A stretch of DNA of 64,000 nt, from assembly GCA_022791455.1 (NCBI GenBank), contig JAAVZC010000013.1, forward strand, positions 1 to 64,000, read 5' to 3'. The notes under the pieces were generated by a model. It was not told where the DNA came from and ran no database searches. It saw only the letters and a program-made list of their open reading frames with translations. The DNA is from Eggerthellaceae bacterium (GTDB lineage Bacteria > Actinomycetota > Coriobacteriia > Coriobacteriales > Eggerthellaceae). Positions 39,725 to 49,838 of the stretch are shown in pieces; within the stretch, counting starts at the first letter, position 1; each line of letters starts with the position of its first letter. Position numbers and translations under genes: made by a program.

Positions 39725-40612
39725 CTAGGCACGCACGTAGCTGTAAAGGGCATGAGCGTTGTCTAGCACCTCGTCGAAGGACCAGCTGCGGGCGGTGTTT
39801 TCGCTCGAGGAAGGGTCGTTCACCACAAGACGGCTATCTTGATCGACTCCCGTCACCACCACGGCAGACGCAACGGGAGATACCGAGCCTTGGTTCAGCA
39901 CGACTGTAACCGGGTGACCAGACGCCACTGACTGGCGAATGGCGATGGCGGTCGCCTCGAGCGGAGAGGCCTTGAGCCCGAATGCAGCAGCTCCGTTGGT
40001 CAGCACTTCGTCAATCGCCTCAAGGGAGGTGGAGGCGGCGTTGTTCTCGTTCGCCCATTTCGCTATTTCTACCGGCGTGACTTCGGTTTCGCCGGTTTCG
40101 CATACGTGCACCATGGCGAGCGCCGTTGCGGACGATCCGGAAAGGCCGATGGTGGAGGCTCCGAAGGGGATGTCCGCCCAGTCGGGATCGTCACTGTAGA
40201 GGTGGGGCGTTGTTCCCTGCTTCCAGATGGCTGCGGGGGTTGAGGACTCCGCATGGGGGGAGGGGTTCTCGATAGAAAGCGCGCTGTAGGCCTTTCCGGA
40301 CTGAGGCGTCGAGAAGGGATTGAGTGCGCCAAGCGCGAACAGCACGAGCACGGCCGCGGCAATAATGGCGGCAAGAGCTACGCGCGACGTAGGAAGAGCC
40401 GGCAGCGGAACCGATTTAGCCGTGCTGCTCTTGGGGGTGTAGCGCTCCAGATTGGGAACCGCCGGCAGCACGCCAGAGGTTGACGGGTCCATGACGGGAA
40501 GTGCGGCGGTAGCAGTAGCAGAGGCACTAGAATCGCCCAGCACGTTTGGCGGTATGCGGTGGGCGCGCATGCGGACGGAAGTTGGTTTTGAAGCTTTGCG
40601 GCGATGAGGCAT
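39725..40612 (-). CDS. Membrane-anchored C39-like peptidase-fold protein lacking catalytic Cys/His
   Basis: Start MPHRRKASK; one TM; IPFGASTIGLSGSSATALAMV...HPVTVVLNQGSVSPVASAVVVTGVDQDSRLVVNDP. Confidence 0.65.
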   Translation of the reverse strand: MPHRRKASKPTSVRMRAHRIPPNVLGDSSASATATAALPVMDPSTSGVLPAVPNLERYTPKSSTAKSVPLPALPTSRVALAAIIAAAVLVLFALGALNPFSTPQSGKAYSALSIENPSPHAESSTPAAIWKQGTTPHLYSDDPDWADIPFGASTIGLSGSSATALAMVHVCETGETEVTPVEIAKWANENNAASTSLEAIDEVLTNGAAAFGLKASPLEATAIAIRQSVASGHPVTVVLNQGSVSPVASAVVVTGVDQDSRLVVNDPSSSENTARSWSFDEVLDNAHALYSYVRA

Positions 40613-40905
40613 GATGTTCCCCTTTTTCTGCTGTCCCATCAATTTCTGCCGCAAAACTATCATCGCGCGTATTAAGAAAGGGAGTGCCCGCTTGTTTCGT
40701 TGAGCTCGATTTCTCAATCGGTCATCGAGCGGTGAATTCCGTTTCCTGCCCGTAAACGGGGCTTTCAGACGCGCTGGCCCCAAAGATGAAGCGCATCCGC
40801 TGTGGAATTTGTCCCCATATGAGGCGGCTATGCTAGAATGAACGACTACTTGTGGGAACTGGGGCCTCGTGCCTTACCGCCAATAGACCAAGAGGGAATT
40901 GCTCA

Positions 40906-41961
40906 ATGTCCTTTCTCGATTTTTTTTCTAGCTTAACGGGGCAGATGTCCGCGGACATGGCCATCGACTTGGGTACCGCCAACACGCTGGTGGCCATTAC
41001 TGGCGAGGGCATCGTCATCAACGAGCCTTCGGTTGTGGCCATCGAGAAGAGCACCCACCGGGTTCTCGCTGTGGGCCACGAGGCTAAGAACATGATCAAC
41101 CACACGCCGGACGCCTTCACGGCCGAGCATCCGCTGAAAGACGGCGTGATTGCCGACTACGACGTGACCGAGGCCATGCTTTCCGCCTTCATCAACAAGG
41201 CCTCTCAGCGCAAGTACCCCTGGCAGCCGAAGCCCCGCATCGTCATCTGCATTCCCTGCGGCGCCACGTCGGTGGAGAAGCGCGCCGTGTTCGAGGCCTC
41301 CATTCAAGCAGGTGCGCGCCAGGCCTACCTCATTGAAGAGCCCATGGCGGCGGCGATGGGCGCCGACCTGCCCGTCACCGAACCCACTGGCTCTATGGTG
41401 GTGGACATCGGCGGCGGCACCACTGAAGTGGCGGTTATCTCGCTGGGCGGTATCGTCACCTCTTCCAGCCTGCGCCTTGCCGGCAACCGTTTGGACGAGG
41501 CCATCGCCACTCACCTGCGCGATCTGCTGGGCATCAAGATTGGTGGCCGCACCGCCGAAGTGATCAAGATCAAGATCGGCTCCATCCTGCCCTTCGAGGA
41601 CGGTCGCGAGCGCGACATGATCATCTCCGGCCAGGATGTCTACACCGAGCAGCCCAAGGAAGTCACCATCCAGTCCGAGGACGTACGCGAAGCGCTGCAG
41701 GCCCCCATCGAGGAAATGGTGCTTCACATTAAAGAGACCTTCAAGAAGACTAACCCCGACCTGGCCTCTGACATCATCCAAAACGGCATCCTGCTCACCG
41801 GCGGCGGTGGCCTGCTTTCCGGCTTGGACCGCTATCTCACCGATAAGCTGGAGATTCCCGTATGGGTTTCGGAAACAGCGCTCACCAACGTGGTGTCCGG
41901 TTGCCTGAAGGTGCTCGAGACCCCCACTGCGTTGCGCCAGACCCTGATGCGCTCCAAGTAG
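40906..41961 (+). CDS. mreB: Rod shape-determining protein MreB
   Basis: DMAIDLGTANTLVAITGEGIVINEPSVVAIE, GSMVVDIGGGTTEVAVISLGGIV. Confidence 0.96.
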   Translation: MSFLDFFSSLTGQMSADMAIDLGTANTLVAITGEGIVINEPSVVAIEKSTHRVLAVGHEAKNMINHTPDAFTAEHPLKDGVIADYDVTEAMLSAFINKASQRKYPWQPKPRIVICIPCGATSVEKRAVFEASIQAGARQAYLIEEPMAAAMGADLPVTEPTGSMVVDIGGGTTEVAVISLGGIVTSSSLRLAGNRLDEAIATHLRDLLGIKIGGRTAEVIKIKIGSILPFEDGRERDMIISGQDVYTEQPKEVTIQSEDVREALQAPIEEMVLHIKETFKKTNPDLASDIIQNGILLTGGGGLLSGLDRYLTDKLEIPVWVSETALTNVVSGCLKVLETPTALRQTLMRSK

Positions 41962-41974
41962 GGCTGATTCTTTC

Positions 41975-42874
41975 ATGAACAACAATCGCACCCTCAGGCT
42001 CGGGCCCATCATCTGCGCCCTCTTGGTGGTGGTGTGCGTATTCGTCGTGGTCGTGTATCAGCGGGAAGGGGCAGGTGGCCCCATCCATTCGCTGCAATCT
42101 GCGGTGGCGGGCCTCATCGCGCCATTGCAAGGGCCGGGGGAGGCGGCCACATCGGCCGTCGACGATTTGGGCGAGGCCCAGGCGGATGCCACCGCTGACG
42201 CTGAAACCTTGAGTGCCCTGAAGGCTCAAAACGCCGAGCTGCGCAATCTTTTGGCGCAGGCGGAGGAGTACCGCCTGAAGGCACAGGACTTAGAAGCCCT
42301 GCTCAATCTGAAGGACATCTACGAGATCGAGGGCATGGGAGCCCACGTCATAGGCAAGTCAACTGACTCTTGGAATCAAACCATTACGCTCGACATTGGC
42401 GAGACGAGCGGTGTGAAACCGGGGCTCACTGTGATGGGCTCTTACGGCGTGGTGGGCCAAGTGGCCACCGTGTCGGACAAAAGCTGCACCGTGCGCCTTC
42501 TCACCGATCCGCAATCCGGCGTGGCGGCGCTCATCCAGTCGAATCGTGCCGAGGGCATTGTCCGCGGCTCCCTTGACGGCATGCTGTATCTGGAAAACGT
42601 CGCTGCCGATGTGGTGGTGGAAGCGGGAGACGTGGTGCTGACGAGCGGCCTGGGCGGTTCCTACCAGCGCGGCCTGCTCATCGGGTCGGTGGTGAAGGTG
42701 GAAGGGCGCCCGGGCGACGCCACGCGCACCATCGTGGTTTCCCCGAACGACATCACCCACGGCTATGAAGACGTGATCGTGGTGTTCGAGGCCTCGGGCG
42801 ACACCGGCTCCTCGACGGGCTCCGACAATTCGCAAGGTTCCGATAACGACTCTTCGGAAGGTTCTGAGGGCTGA
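41975..42874 (+). CDS. mreC: Rod shape-determining protein MreC
   Basis: Single TM, coiled coil, GLTVMGSYGVVGQVATVSDKSCTVRLLTDPQSGVAALIQSNRAEGIVRG. Confidence 0.92.
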   Translation: MNNNRTLRLGPIICALLVVVCVFVVVVYQREGAGGPIHSLQSAVAGLIAPLQGPGEAATSAVDDLGEAQADATADAETLSALKAQNAELRNLLAQAEEYRLKAQDLEALLNLKDIYEIEGMGAHVIGKSTDSWNQTITLDIGETSGVKPGLTVMGSYGVVGQVATVSDKSCTVRLLTDPQSGVAALIQSNRAEGIVRGSLDGMLYLENVAADVVVEAGDVVLTSGLGGSYQRGLLIGSVVKVEGRPGDATRTIVVSPNDITHGYEDVIVVFEASGDTGSSTGSDNSQGSDNDSSEGSEG

Positions 42875-43395
42875 TGGAGAGCCGGCGCCTATGGGCGGTT
42901 CGCGGCGGGGGAGCCCTCGTGGCGCTGTTGCTGCAAATTGCTGTGGCCCCCTTCATTTCGCTTGGACTCACGACCCCTAACTTCCTCGTAGCCTGGTGCG
43001 TCGCCACCGCTATGGCCGATCCGTCAGACCCTCCGTATCTGACGGCGTTTCTGCTGGGCATCGCCTTCGACATCACGGGGGGCGGCCCTGTAGGTGCTAT
43101 GGCTTTTTGCCTCCTGGTGGTGACATTTGCCGTTACTCGTGTTTACATGGTGGTGAGCAACGATACAGTTTTCATGACGGTGGCCTTCGCAGCGCTGGCG
43201 GTTTTCGCCACGGAGCTGCTCTATGGGATCATCGTCGCCGCGGTTGTGCCCGACATTTCCGTCGGCGGGGCCCTGCTCTACCGGAGCCTTCCCAACAGCC
43301 TGTACAACTTCGTCGTTGCGCTGCTTCTGTACCCTGTTGCGGCATTTCTGCACCATCGGCTGGTAGCCCAGAGCGCAGGCATGCCCGTACTGTAA
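42874..43395 (+). CDS. mreD: Rod shape-determining protein MreD
   Basis: Multi-TM, position between mreC and PBP2. Confidence 0.8.
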   Translation: MESRRLWAVRGGGALVALLLQIAVAPFISLGLTTPNFLVAWCVATAMADPSDPPYLTAFLLGIAFDITGGGPVGAMAFCLLVVTFAVTRVYMVVSNDTVFMTVAFAALAVFATELLYGIIVAAVVPDISVGGALLYRSLPNSLYNFVVALLLYPVAAFLHHRLVAQSAGMPVL

Positions 43396-43415
43396 ATATC
43401 GAAGGAGGATCCTCT

Positions 43416-45575
43416 GTGATCTCCGCTGTTTTGGCCGGCGTACTGGTAGCGCTGGTCTTGATAGTCATAGCGGCCCTTGGCCTGGCGGCGCGGGCGCGCA
43501 AGCAATCGGAGAAGGCGCCCCACCGCTCCGATGTTACCGAGTTGTCCCATATGTCTGTGGGAAGCATGGCCGAGAACAGCGACCTTGAAGTCAAGCAAGG
43601 CCCCTCTGCCACGACGAAACTTCCTTCCGACGGCTTGAAATCCCGATTCGCCGCTCTGGGCATCTTGGGGCTAGGCATCTTCGGCGCCCTTTCCGCGAAG
43701 GTCTTCACCCTGCAGGTGGCAAGCGGCAGCGATTATGCTGCGAAGGCGGAAAAGAACCTCTACACTTCCGTTTCCACCCCGGCGCCCCGCGGCTACATCT
43801 ACGATGTGAAGGGCAACGTGCTGGCGGGCAACAAGAGCCTGCAGACCGTGCTGGCAGACCCGGAAGTAGCGGACGATCCGGTGGTGCTACGGCGGCTTTC
43901 CGGTGTGCTGGGTATTCCAGTGAACGTGGTGCGACAGCGCATTCAGGACGCCTCGTCGGGGGCCCAGAGCCAGCGCGTGGTGGCCACGGGCGCCCGCCTG
44001 CGGGACGTGGCCTTCATTTCCGAGCACTCGGTGGCGTTCCCGGGCATTTCTGCCGAAACCCGCACCACTCGCGAGTACCCCTTCGGCGCGCTTGCCGCCC
44101 ACGTGCTGGGATACACCTCGTCGGTAACCGAAGAGGACGCCTCGACTCAGCGCGAGGGGCGCGAAATCAAGTCTAATGACGTTATTGGCAAAAGCGGCAT
44201 TGAATACTTTTACGACGACCTGATTGCCGGCGATCACGGCCAGCGACGGGTTATGAAGGATGCCGGCGGCAGCGTGCTCGATGTGGTCAGCGAGACGAAG
44301 CCCACCAAGGGCTGCGACATCACCCTTACCCTCGACGCCCGCGTGCAGTACGTGGCGGATACCGTGCTGGCGAATCTCATCGCCCCTAACGACGGCACCA
44401 TCGGTAGCGGCCGGGGCGTGGCGGGCGCCGCCGTGGTCATGGATGTGCGCGACGGATCCATCATCGCAATGTCCAGCTATCCCACCTTCGAGCCCTCCCA
44501 TTTCACCGGTGCCGTGCCCACGGACATCTGGAAGACCTACAACGAGGAAAAGGACGAAGAGGACGATTACAGCTACGCCGCCCTGAACAACCGCGCCATC
44601 AACGGCCTGTACGCCGCCGCCTCCACCTATAAGGCCTTCACGTCGCTGGCTGGCCTGCAGTACGGATTCGCCAGCGGGGACAATTCTTGGGAGTGCACCG
44701 GCTCATGGGACGGCTTCAACACCGGGTCCCCACAAATGTGCTGGAAGCACGAGGGCCATGGCTACCTGGGGCTGCGCGAGGGCATCGTGAAGTCCTGCGA
44801 CGTGGTGTTCTACGAGATCGGCAAGTCCTTCTACACCCACGGTCCCGAGGGCACCGGCGAGCTTTCTGCCACCGCTCTGCAGGAGTTTCTGGAGAAGTTC
44901 CGCCTGAACCAGCCCACCGGCATCGATTTGGGCGGCGAGTCTTCCGGCCGCATTCCCACCCCCCAGTGGAAGCAGGAGATGTTCGCGAACCGACCGGCTG
45001 ATGCCGTTTGGCGCGGCGGCGACTACACCAACATGATCATCGGCCAAGGCGACGTGTTGGTCACCCCGCTCGAGATTGCCGTCGCCTACGGCGCGCTTGC
45101 CACCGGCAACTTCATGAAGCCCCACTTGCTGAAAGAGGTCATGAACGCCGACGGGGAAGTTGTGGTGACCTTCGAGCCGGAAGTGGTACAGACCCTGGAT
45201 GTAAACGAGAGCCACTTGGCCCTGGTGCGGGACGCGCTGCGGGGCGTGGTGACGGAGAACGAATCGGCGAAGAACGTCTTCGAGGAGCAGGGGCTGCGGG
45301 CCGCCGGCAAGTCCGGTACTGCCGAGCATACCAACCGCGAGGACGACGCGTGGTTCGTGGCCTATGCCCCCTATGACGACCCCAAATACGTTGCCGCCTG
45401 CGTAATCGAGCGGGGCGGCGGCGGTACTGCCGGTGCCGCACCGGTGGTGGCGCGCCTTCTGCGGGAGGCGCTTGATGCTGCCGAGGACAAGAGCTCGGTG
45501 GCGGTGGCGGCCATTCCTGGATGGAACGGGCGTCACATCCATTACGCGGGCGAGGACGAGGGCCGCACCGACTAA
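43416..45575 (+). CDS. mrdA: Penicillin-binding protein 2 (elongasome transpeptidase)
   Basis: GTG start; GSDYAAKAEKNLY, AAASTYKAFTSLAGL (SxxK), KSGTAEHTN (KSGT). Confidence 0.93.
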   Translation: MISAVLAGVLVALVLIVIAALGLAARARKQSEKAPHRSDVTELSHMSVGSMAENSDLEVKQGPSATTKLPSDGLKSRFAALGILGLGIFGALSAKVFTLQVASGSDYAAKAEKNLYTSVSTPAPRGYIYDVKGNVLAGNKSLQTVLADPEVADDPVVLRRLSGVLGIPVNVVRQRIQDASSGAQSQRVVATGARLRDVAFISEHSVAFPGISAETRTTREYPFGALAAHVLGYTSSVTEEDASTQREGREIKSNDVIGKSGIEYFYDDLIAGDHGQRRVMKDAGGSVLDVVSETKPTKGCDITLTLDARVQYVADTVLANLIAPNDGTIGSGRGVAGAAVVMDVRDGSIIAMSSYPTFEPSHFTGAVPTDIWKTYNEEKDEEDDYSYAALNNRAINGLYAAASTYKAFTSLAGLQYGFASGDNSWECTGSWDGFNTGSPQMCWKHEGHGYLGLREGIVKSCDVVFYEIGKSFYTHGPEGTGELSATALQEFLEKFRLNQPTGIDLGGESSGRIPTPQWKQEMFANRPADAVWRGGDYTNMIIGQGDVLVTPLEIAVAYGALATGNFMKPHLLKEVMNADGEVVVTFEPEVVQTLDVNESHLALVRDALRGVVTENESAKNVFEEQGLRAAGKSGTAEHTNREDDAWFVAYAPYDDPKYVAACVIERGGGGTAGAAPVVARLLREALDAAEDKSSVAVAAIPGWNGRHIHYAGEDEGRTD

Positions 45576-45624
45576 CCTTGTTTCCGCCTCGTTTCCCCAA
45601 TCTTGAAAGGACGCCTCCAAACCC

Positions 45625-46845
45625 GTGACCGAACTGCCCCAGATATCGCCAATGCGCGGCATGCGCTTCGAATCGCCCGAGAAAAAGAAAGACCCGGTGC
45701 TCTTCGGCAACGGCCTGCTGTCGTTTTTCCTCGTGGCCTTCGTGCTGGTCTGCTACGGTCTGGTGGTGTGCTGGTCTGCCTGCCAAGTGGACAAGGACTT
45801 CAACTTCTCCCGCCAGTACCTGGGCGTATTGCTGGGGCTCATTTGCATGGTGGTCGTGTGGCGCTTCGACTACCGCAAGCTGGCCAACATGACGGTGCCG
45901 CTGTACATCCTTACCATCGGCCTCATCCTGTCCCCCTTCATTCCCGGCATCGGCGTGGAGGAGAACGGCGCGCGCAGCTGGATCAAGCTGGGCGTGCAGT
46001 TCCAGCCGGGCGAGTTCGCCAAGATCACCATGGTGCTGCTCTCCGCCAGCCTGGTGGCCCGTTACGGCGGCCAGTTGGACGACCTGCGCCAATATGTGAA
46101 GGCGCTCGTTATCCTCATATCGCCCACCGTGTTCATCATGCTCCAGCCTGACTTGGGCACGGGGCTTGTGTACTTCTTCATCGCCGGAGTGACGCTGGTG
46201 ATGGGCGGCGCCAAACCCTCGTACCTTATTGCCACCGCTCTCTTAGGGGTAGTTGCCGTTGCAGCGCTCTTGGGAATAGACGAGGTCTTCTTCAAGCACG
46301 AAGACCCTACCACCTCGACCGGCTACGAGTACAAGATCCTCAAGCAATACCAGCGCTCGCGTCTCACGGTGTTCCTGAACCCGGAAGGGGACACGTCCGC
46401 TACGGGATACAACCTGGCGCAGGCGCTCATCGCTGTGGGCTCGGGAGGACTGTTCGGAAAGGGCTTGGGCAACACCACCCAAGCGGCGGGCGGCTTTCTG
46501 CCCGAGGCTCCCACCGACTTCATCTTCTGCGTTCTTGCCGAGCAGCTTGGGTTCGTGGGTGCAATGGCGCTCATCCTGCTCTACGCCGCCTTCATATTCT
46601 GCGCGGTGCGCATTGCACTTCGCTCGGACGACCTGTTCGGTATGCTCGTGGTCTGCGGCGTGGTTGGCATGTGGCTCTTCCAGATTCTGGAGAATATCGG
46701 GATGACCATCGGGCTCATGCCCATCACGGGCATTCCATTACCATTCTTTAGTTACGGTTCGTCGTTCATGGTCACGAATATGATTATGATAGGCCTCATA
46801 GCTTCCGTTGCAACGCACCATGCCACCTTAGGAGGGAAACGATAA
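45625..46845 (+). CDS. rodA: RodA/FtsW/SpoVE family glycosyltransferase
   Basis: GARSWIKLGVQFQPGEFAKI, LQPDLGTGLVYF, GITGIPLPFFSYGSSFMV-like ITGIPLPFFSYGSS. Confidence 0.94.
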   Translation: MTELPQISPMRGMRFESPEKKKDPVLFGNGLLSFFLVAFVLVCYGLVVCWSACQVDKDFNFSRQYLGVLLGLICMVVVWRFDYRKLANMTVPLYILTIGLILSPFIPGIGVEENGARSWIKLGVQFQPGEFAKITMVLLSASLVARYGGQLDDLRQYVKALVILISPTVFIMLQPDLGTGLVYFFIAGVTLVMGGAKPSYLIATALLGVVAVAALLGIDEVFFKHEDPTTSTGYEYKILKQYQRSRLTVFLNPEGDTSATGYNLAQALIAVGSGGLFGKGLGNTTQAAGGFLPEAPTDFIFCVLAEQLGFVGAMALILLYAAFIFCAVRIALRSDDLFGMLVVCGVVGMWLFQILENIGMTIGLMPITGIPLPFFSYGSSFMVTNMIMIGLIASVATHHATLGGKR

Positions 46846-47882
46846 TGAAGCTTCCCGTTGACTTTTCGGCCGTTAAATCGGCCCTCGACAGCACCCAGCA
46901 GTCGGCCGACGAGCCGTTGGCCGTGAGCCTGTACATCGACGAGAACTCGCCGGAGGACATGATCGCCCACGTGCGCAAGGCCTTCTTCAGCACCGATGCG
47001 AAGATCCGCTTCTCTATGGAGTACCTGAGCGCCACGAGCGCTCCCAACAGCGGCGATGACATGGCCTGTATTGTGGCGGGCACGTCTGAAGAGGTGGGCG
47101 CGCTTGCCGAGCGCATCCGCCAGGCGGGGGTGCCGGTGATGGTGGCCACGTCGATGCCGTCGCTGGTGCGCGACCTTTCCGCAGCCACAGGGCATCCCAT
47201 TCCGGTGGGGGACTTGGTGGCTCCCATGACGAAGGCTCCGGATGCGAAGGGCCAAGTGCCCGCTGTGGTTGCTGACGATGATCGCCAGGAGCCCATTGCC
47301 CTGGACGAGCAAGCGATTCGCACGCTCGACGAGCGCATGGGACAGTGGGTCATCACCGCCTGCAGCCAGAAGAAGCTGGCCTTTGCGCTGGCGTTTCCCT
47401 TCGTGCGCCGCCCGCTTGCAACCGAGGCGGTCACCGCTACCTCGCTGCAGAACGCCGGCATCGGCGCCTTCATGTTCATTCCCGGTGCGGACATGCCCAT
47501 CCTCACCCTGAACCAGGTGAAGATGGTGCTGCAAATTGGCGCCGCCTATGGTCAACCTATGACGATGGACCGCCTGAAGGAGATCGCGTTCGTGGTGGCC
47601 GGCGCGTTTGGCTGCCGGGCGCTTGCCCGCCAGGGGGCCGGCTTGGTGCCGGGACTTGGTTGGGCCGTCAAAGGCGCCATCGGTTTCGCCGGTACCGAGG
47701 CCATGGGCCGTGCGGTGATCGAGTACTTCGAGGGCGGCGGAAACATTTCCGGCCTCGCGAACCTAGTCAAGCACGCTGGCGGAGCTGCGGCGAGCGGCGC
47801 CCAGAAGGCCGCTTCCTCTTCCGTGGGAAAGACTGTTGTCGAAAAGGGGTCCCAGGCGCTGGGGCGCATCCTGAAGCTGTAA
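46845..47882 (+). CDS. Conserved protein with DUF697-like C-terminal membrane domain
   Basis: IPGADMPILTLNQVKMVLQIGAAYGQPMTMDRLKEIAFVVAGAFGCRALARQGAGLVPGLGWAVKGAIGFAGTEAMGRAVIEYFE. Confidence 0.75.
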   Translation: MKLPVDFSAVKSALDSTQQSADEPLAVSLYIDENSPEDMIAHVRKAFFSTDAKIRFSMEYLSATSAPNSGDDMACIVAGTSEEVGALAERIRQAGVPVMVATSMPSLVRDLSAATGHPIPVGDLVAPMTKAPDAKGQVPAVVADDDRQEPIALDEQAIRTLDERMGQWVITACSQKKLAFALAFPFVRRPLATEAVTATSLQNAGIGAFMFIPGADMPILTLNQVKMVLQIGAAYGQPMTMDRLKEIAFVVAGAFGCRALARQGAGLVPGLGWAVKGAIGFAGTEAMGRAVIEYFEGGGNISGLANLVKHAGGAAASGAQKAASSSVGKTVVEKGSQALGRILKL

Positions 47883-47909
47883 TCACGAACCGAAAGAGCA
47901 TAGCAATCT

Positions 47910-49838
47910 ATGGGAAACACCAATCTCTGGCCGCAGATCGAGCCACTGTTGGCGCGCGTTGAGCGCCCTGCCCGCTACTTGAACCACGAGTGGGGCATCA
48001 CCTTGAAGGAAGACACCGATTTCCGGTTCTGCATGGTGTACCCGGACACCTATGAGCTGGGCCAGGCGAACCAGGCAGTGCGCATCCTAGTGAACTGCGT
48101 TAACAATACGGAGCACCTGGCCGCCGAGCGCGCGTTCCTGCCCGCCGTGGACATGATCGCCTGCATGCGCGAAGCGGGCGTGCCGTTGTTCTCGCTCGAG
48201 ACCATGGCCCCGCTTTCCGAATTCGACGCTATTGGCATCACGTTGCCTCACGAACTGGCAGCGACCAACGTGCTGGAGACGCTTGATTTGGCTGGCATCC
48301 CCCTACTTTCGGAAGAGCGCGGTGAAGATGACCCCTTCGTGCTCGCTGGTGGTCCCTGTGCCTACAACCCCGAGCCCTACGCCCCCTTTTTCGATGTGAT
48401 CACCATCGGCGAAGGGGAAGAGGTGACGCCCCAAACGCTTTCCGCCATCCGTGAGATGCGGCGCGAGGGGCTCTCCCGCCGTGAAATTCTGCGGAATCTT
48501 GCCGATATTCCGGGCACCTACGTCCCCTCGCTGTACCGCTGGCGGAGCGAGGAGGAGGCACAGGCGGCCGGGAGCTGGGCAGAGCCGATGGAAGAAGGGT
48601 TGCCGGAAGTCATCACGAAGCGGGTCTTCGCCGGTTTCGCCGAGAGCAACGCGCATGAGCCTTCGGTGGTGCCTTACACCGAAGTGGTGCACGACCGGCT
48701 GAACGTCGAAATTCTGCGCGGCTGCGCCCGCGGCTGCCGTTTCTGCCAGGCGGGCATGATGTACCGACCTGTGCGCGAGCGCAGCGCCGACAACGTGGTG
48801 AACGCCGTGGTGTGCGGTCTTCGGGAAACGGGCTACGACGAAGTTTCCCTCACTTCGCTTTCTTCCACCGACCATTCCCAGATTGCCGAAATTTTGCAGC
48901 GACTGAATAATGAATTCGACGGAAAGGGCGTGCGCATCTCCGTGCCCTCGCAGCGACTCGACTCCTTTGGCGTCGAGATGGCCGATTTGGTGGCGGGCCA
49001 GAAGAAGGGCGGCCTTACCTTCGCGCCCGAAGCGGGCACTCAGCGGCTGCGGGACGTCATCAACAAGAGCGTCACCGAGGAAGATCTGTTCGGCGCTATC
49101 GACGCCGCCTTCTCCGCCGGTTGGCGCCGTTGCAAGCTGTACTTCATGATCGGCCTTCCCACCGAGACTGACGACGATATTAAGGGCATCGCGAGCCTAG
49201 CGCAGCGCGCCTACGACCGCGCGAAGGCGAATGTGCCGCCGGAACAGCGGGGGAGCGTGCGCATGTCCATTTCTGTGGCAGTGTTCGTGCCCAAGGCCCA
49301 GACCCCGTTCCAGTGGGACGGGCAGATTTCGCCGGAAGAGACGCTGCGGCGCATCGGGCTTCTGCGGCGGTCGGTCAAGTACAAGGCGGTCGATGTTCAT
49401 TGGCACGACCCGTCCACGTCGTTTGTCGAAGCGGTTATGAGCCGTGGCGGCCGAGAAGTGGCGGACTGGGTTCTGCTTGCCTGGAAGAAGGGCGCCCGCT
49501 TCGATGCCTGGACGGAGCTCTTCAACCGCCAGGCCTGGGAAGAGGCCGCTGCCGAGCTGGGGCTCGACCCCGAGGCCATCGCACAGGCCACCTACGAGCC
49601 CGGCTACGTGATGCCCTGGGCCCATATTTCCGCTGGTGTTTCCCCGCGCTTTCTGGCGCTTGAGCGCAAGCGCGCCCAGCAAGAGGTGACCACCGCCGAC
49701 TGCACTTACGAGAAATGCACCGGCTGCGGCGCTTGCCAGGCGGTGGGGGCAGACAACGAGCTTGCCACGCCCCGTGTGGCGGCCGGCTCCAATGCCAAGC
49801 CTGCGTCCGACGAGGGAGAGGAGGCTGCTCGTGGCTGA
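47910..49838 (+). CDS. B12-binding-domain radical SAM protein (TIGR03960-like)
   Basis: LRGCARGCRFCQAGMMYRPVRERS, FAPEAGTQRLRDVINK, C-terminal CTYEKCTGCGAC. Confidence 0.9.
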   Translation: MGNTNLWPQIEPLLARVERPARYLNHEWGITLKEDTDFRFCMVYPDTYELGQANQAVRILVNCVNNTEHLAAERAFLPAVDMIACMREAGVPLFSLETMAPLSEFDAIGITLPHELAATNVLETLDLAGIPLLSEERGEDDPFVLAGGPCAYNPEPYAPFFDVITIGEGEEVTPQTLSAIREMRREGLSRREILRNLADIPGTYVPSLYRWRSEEEAQAAGSWAEPMEEGLPEVITKRVFAGFAESNAHEPSVVPYTEVVHDRLNVEILRGCARGCRFCQAGMMYRPVRERSADNVVNAVVCGLRETGYDEVSLTSLSSTDHSQIAEILQRLNNEFDGKGVRISVPSQRLDSFGVEMADLVAGQKKGGLTFAPEAGTQRLRDVINKSVTEEDLFGAIDAAFSAGWRRCKLYFMIGLPTETDDDIKGIASLAQRAYDRAKANVPPEQRGSVRMSISVAVFVPKAQTPFQWDGQISPEETLRRIGLLRRSVKYKAVDVHWHDPSTSFVEAVMSRGGREVADWVLLAWKKGARFDAWTELFNRQAWEEAAAELGLDPEAIAQATYEPGYVMPWAHISAGVSPRFLALERKRAQQEVTTADCTYEKCTGCGACQAVGADNELATPRVAAGSNAKPASDEGEEAARG

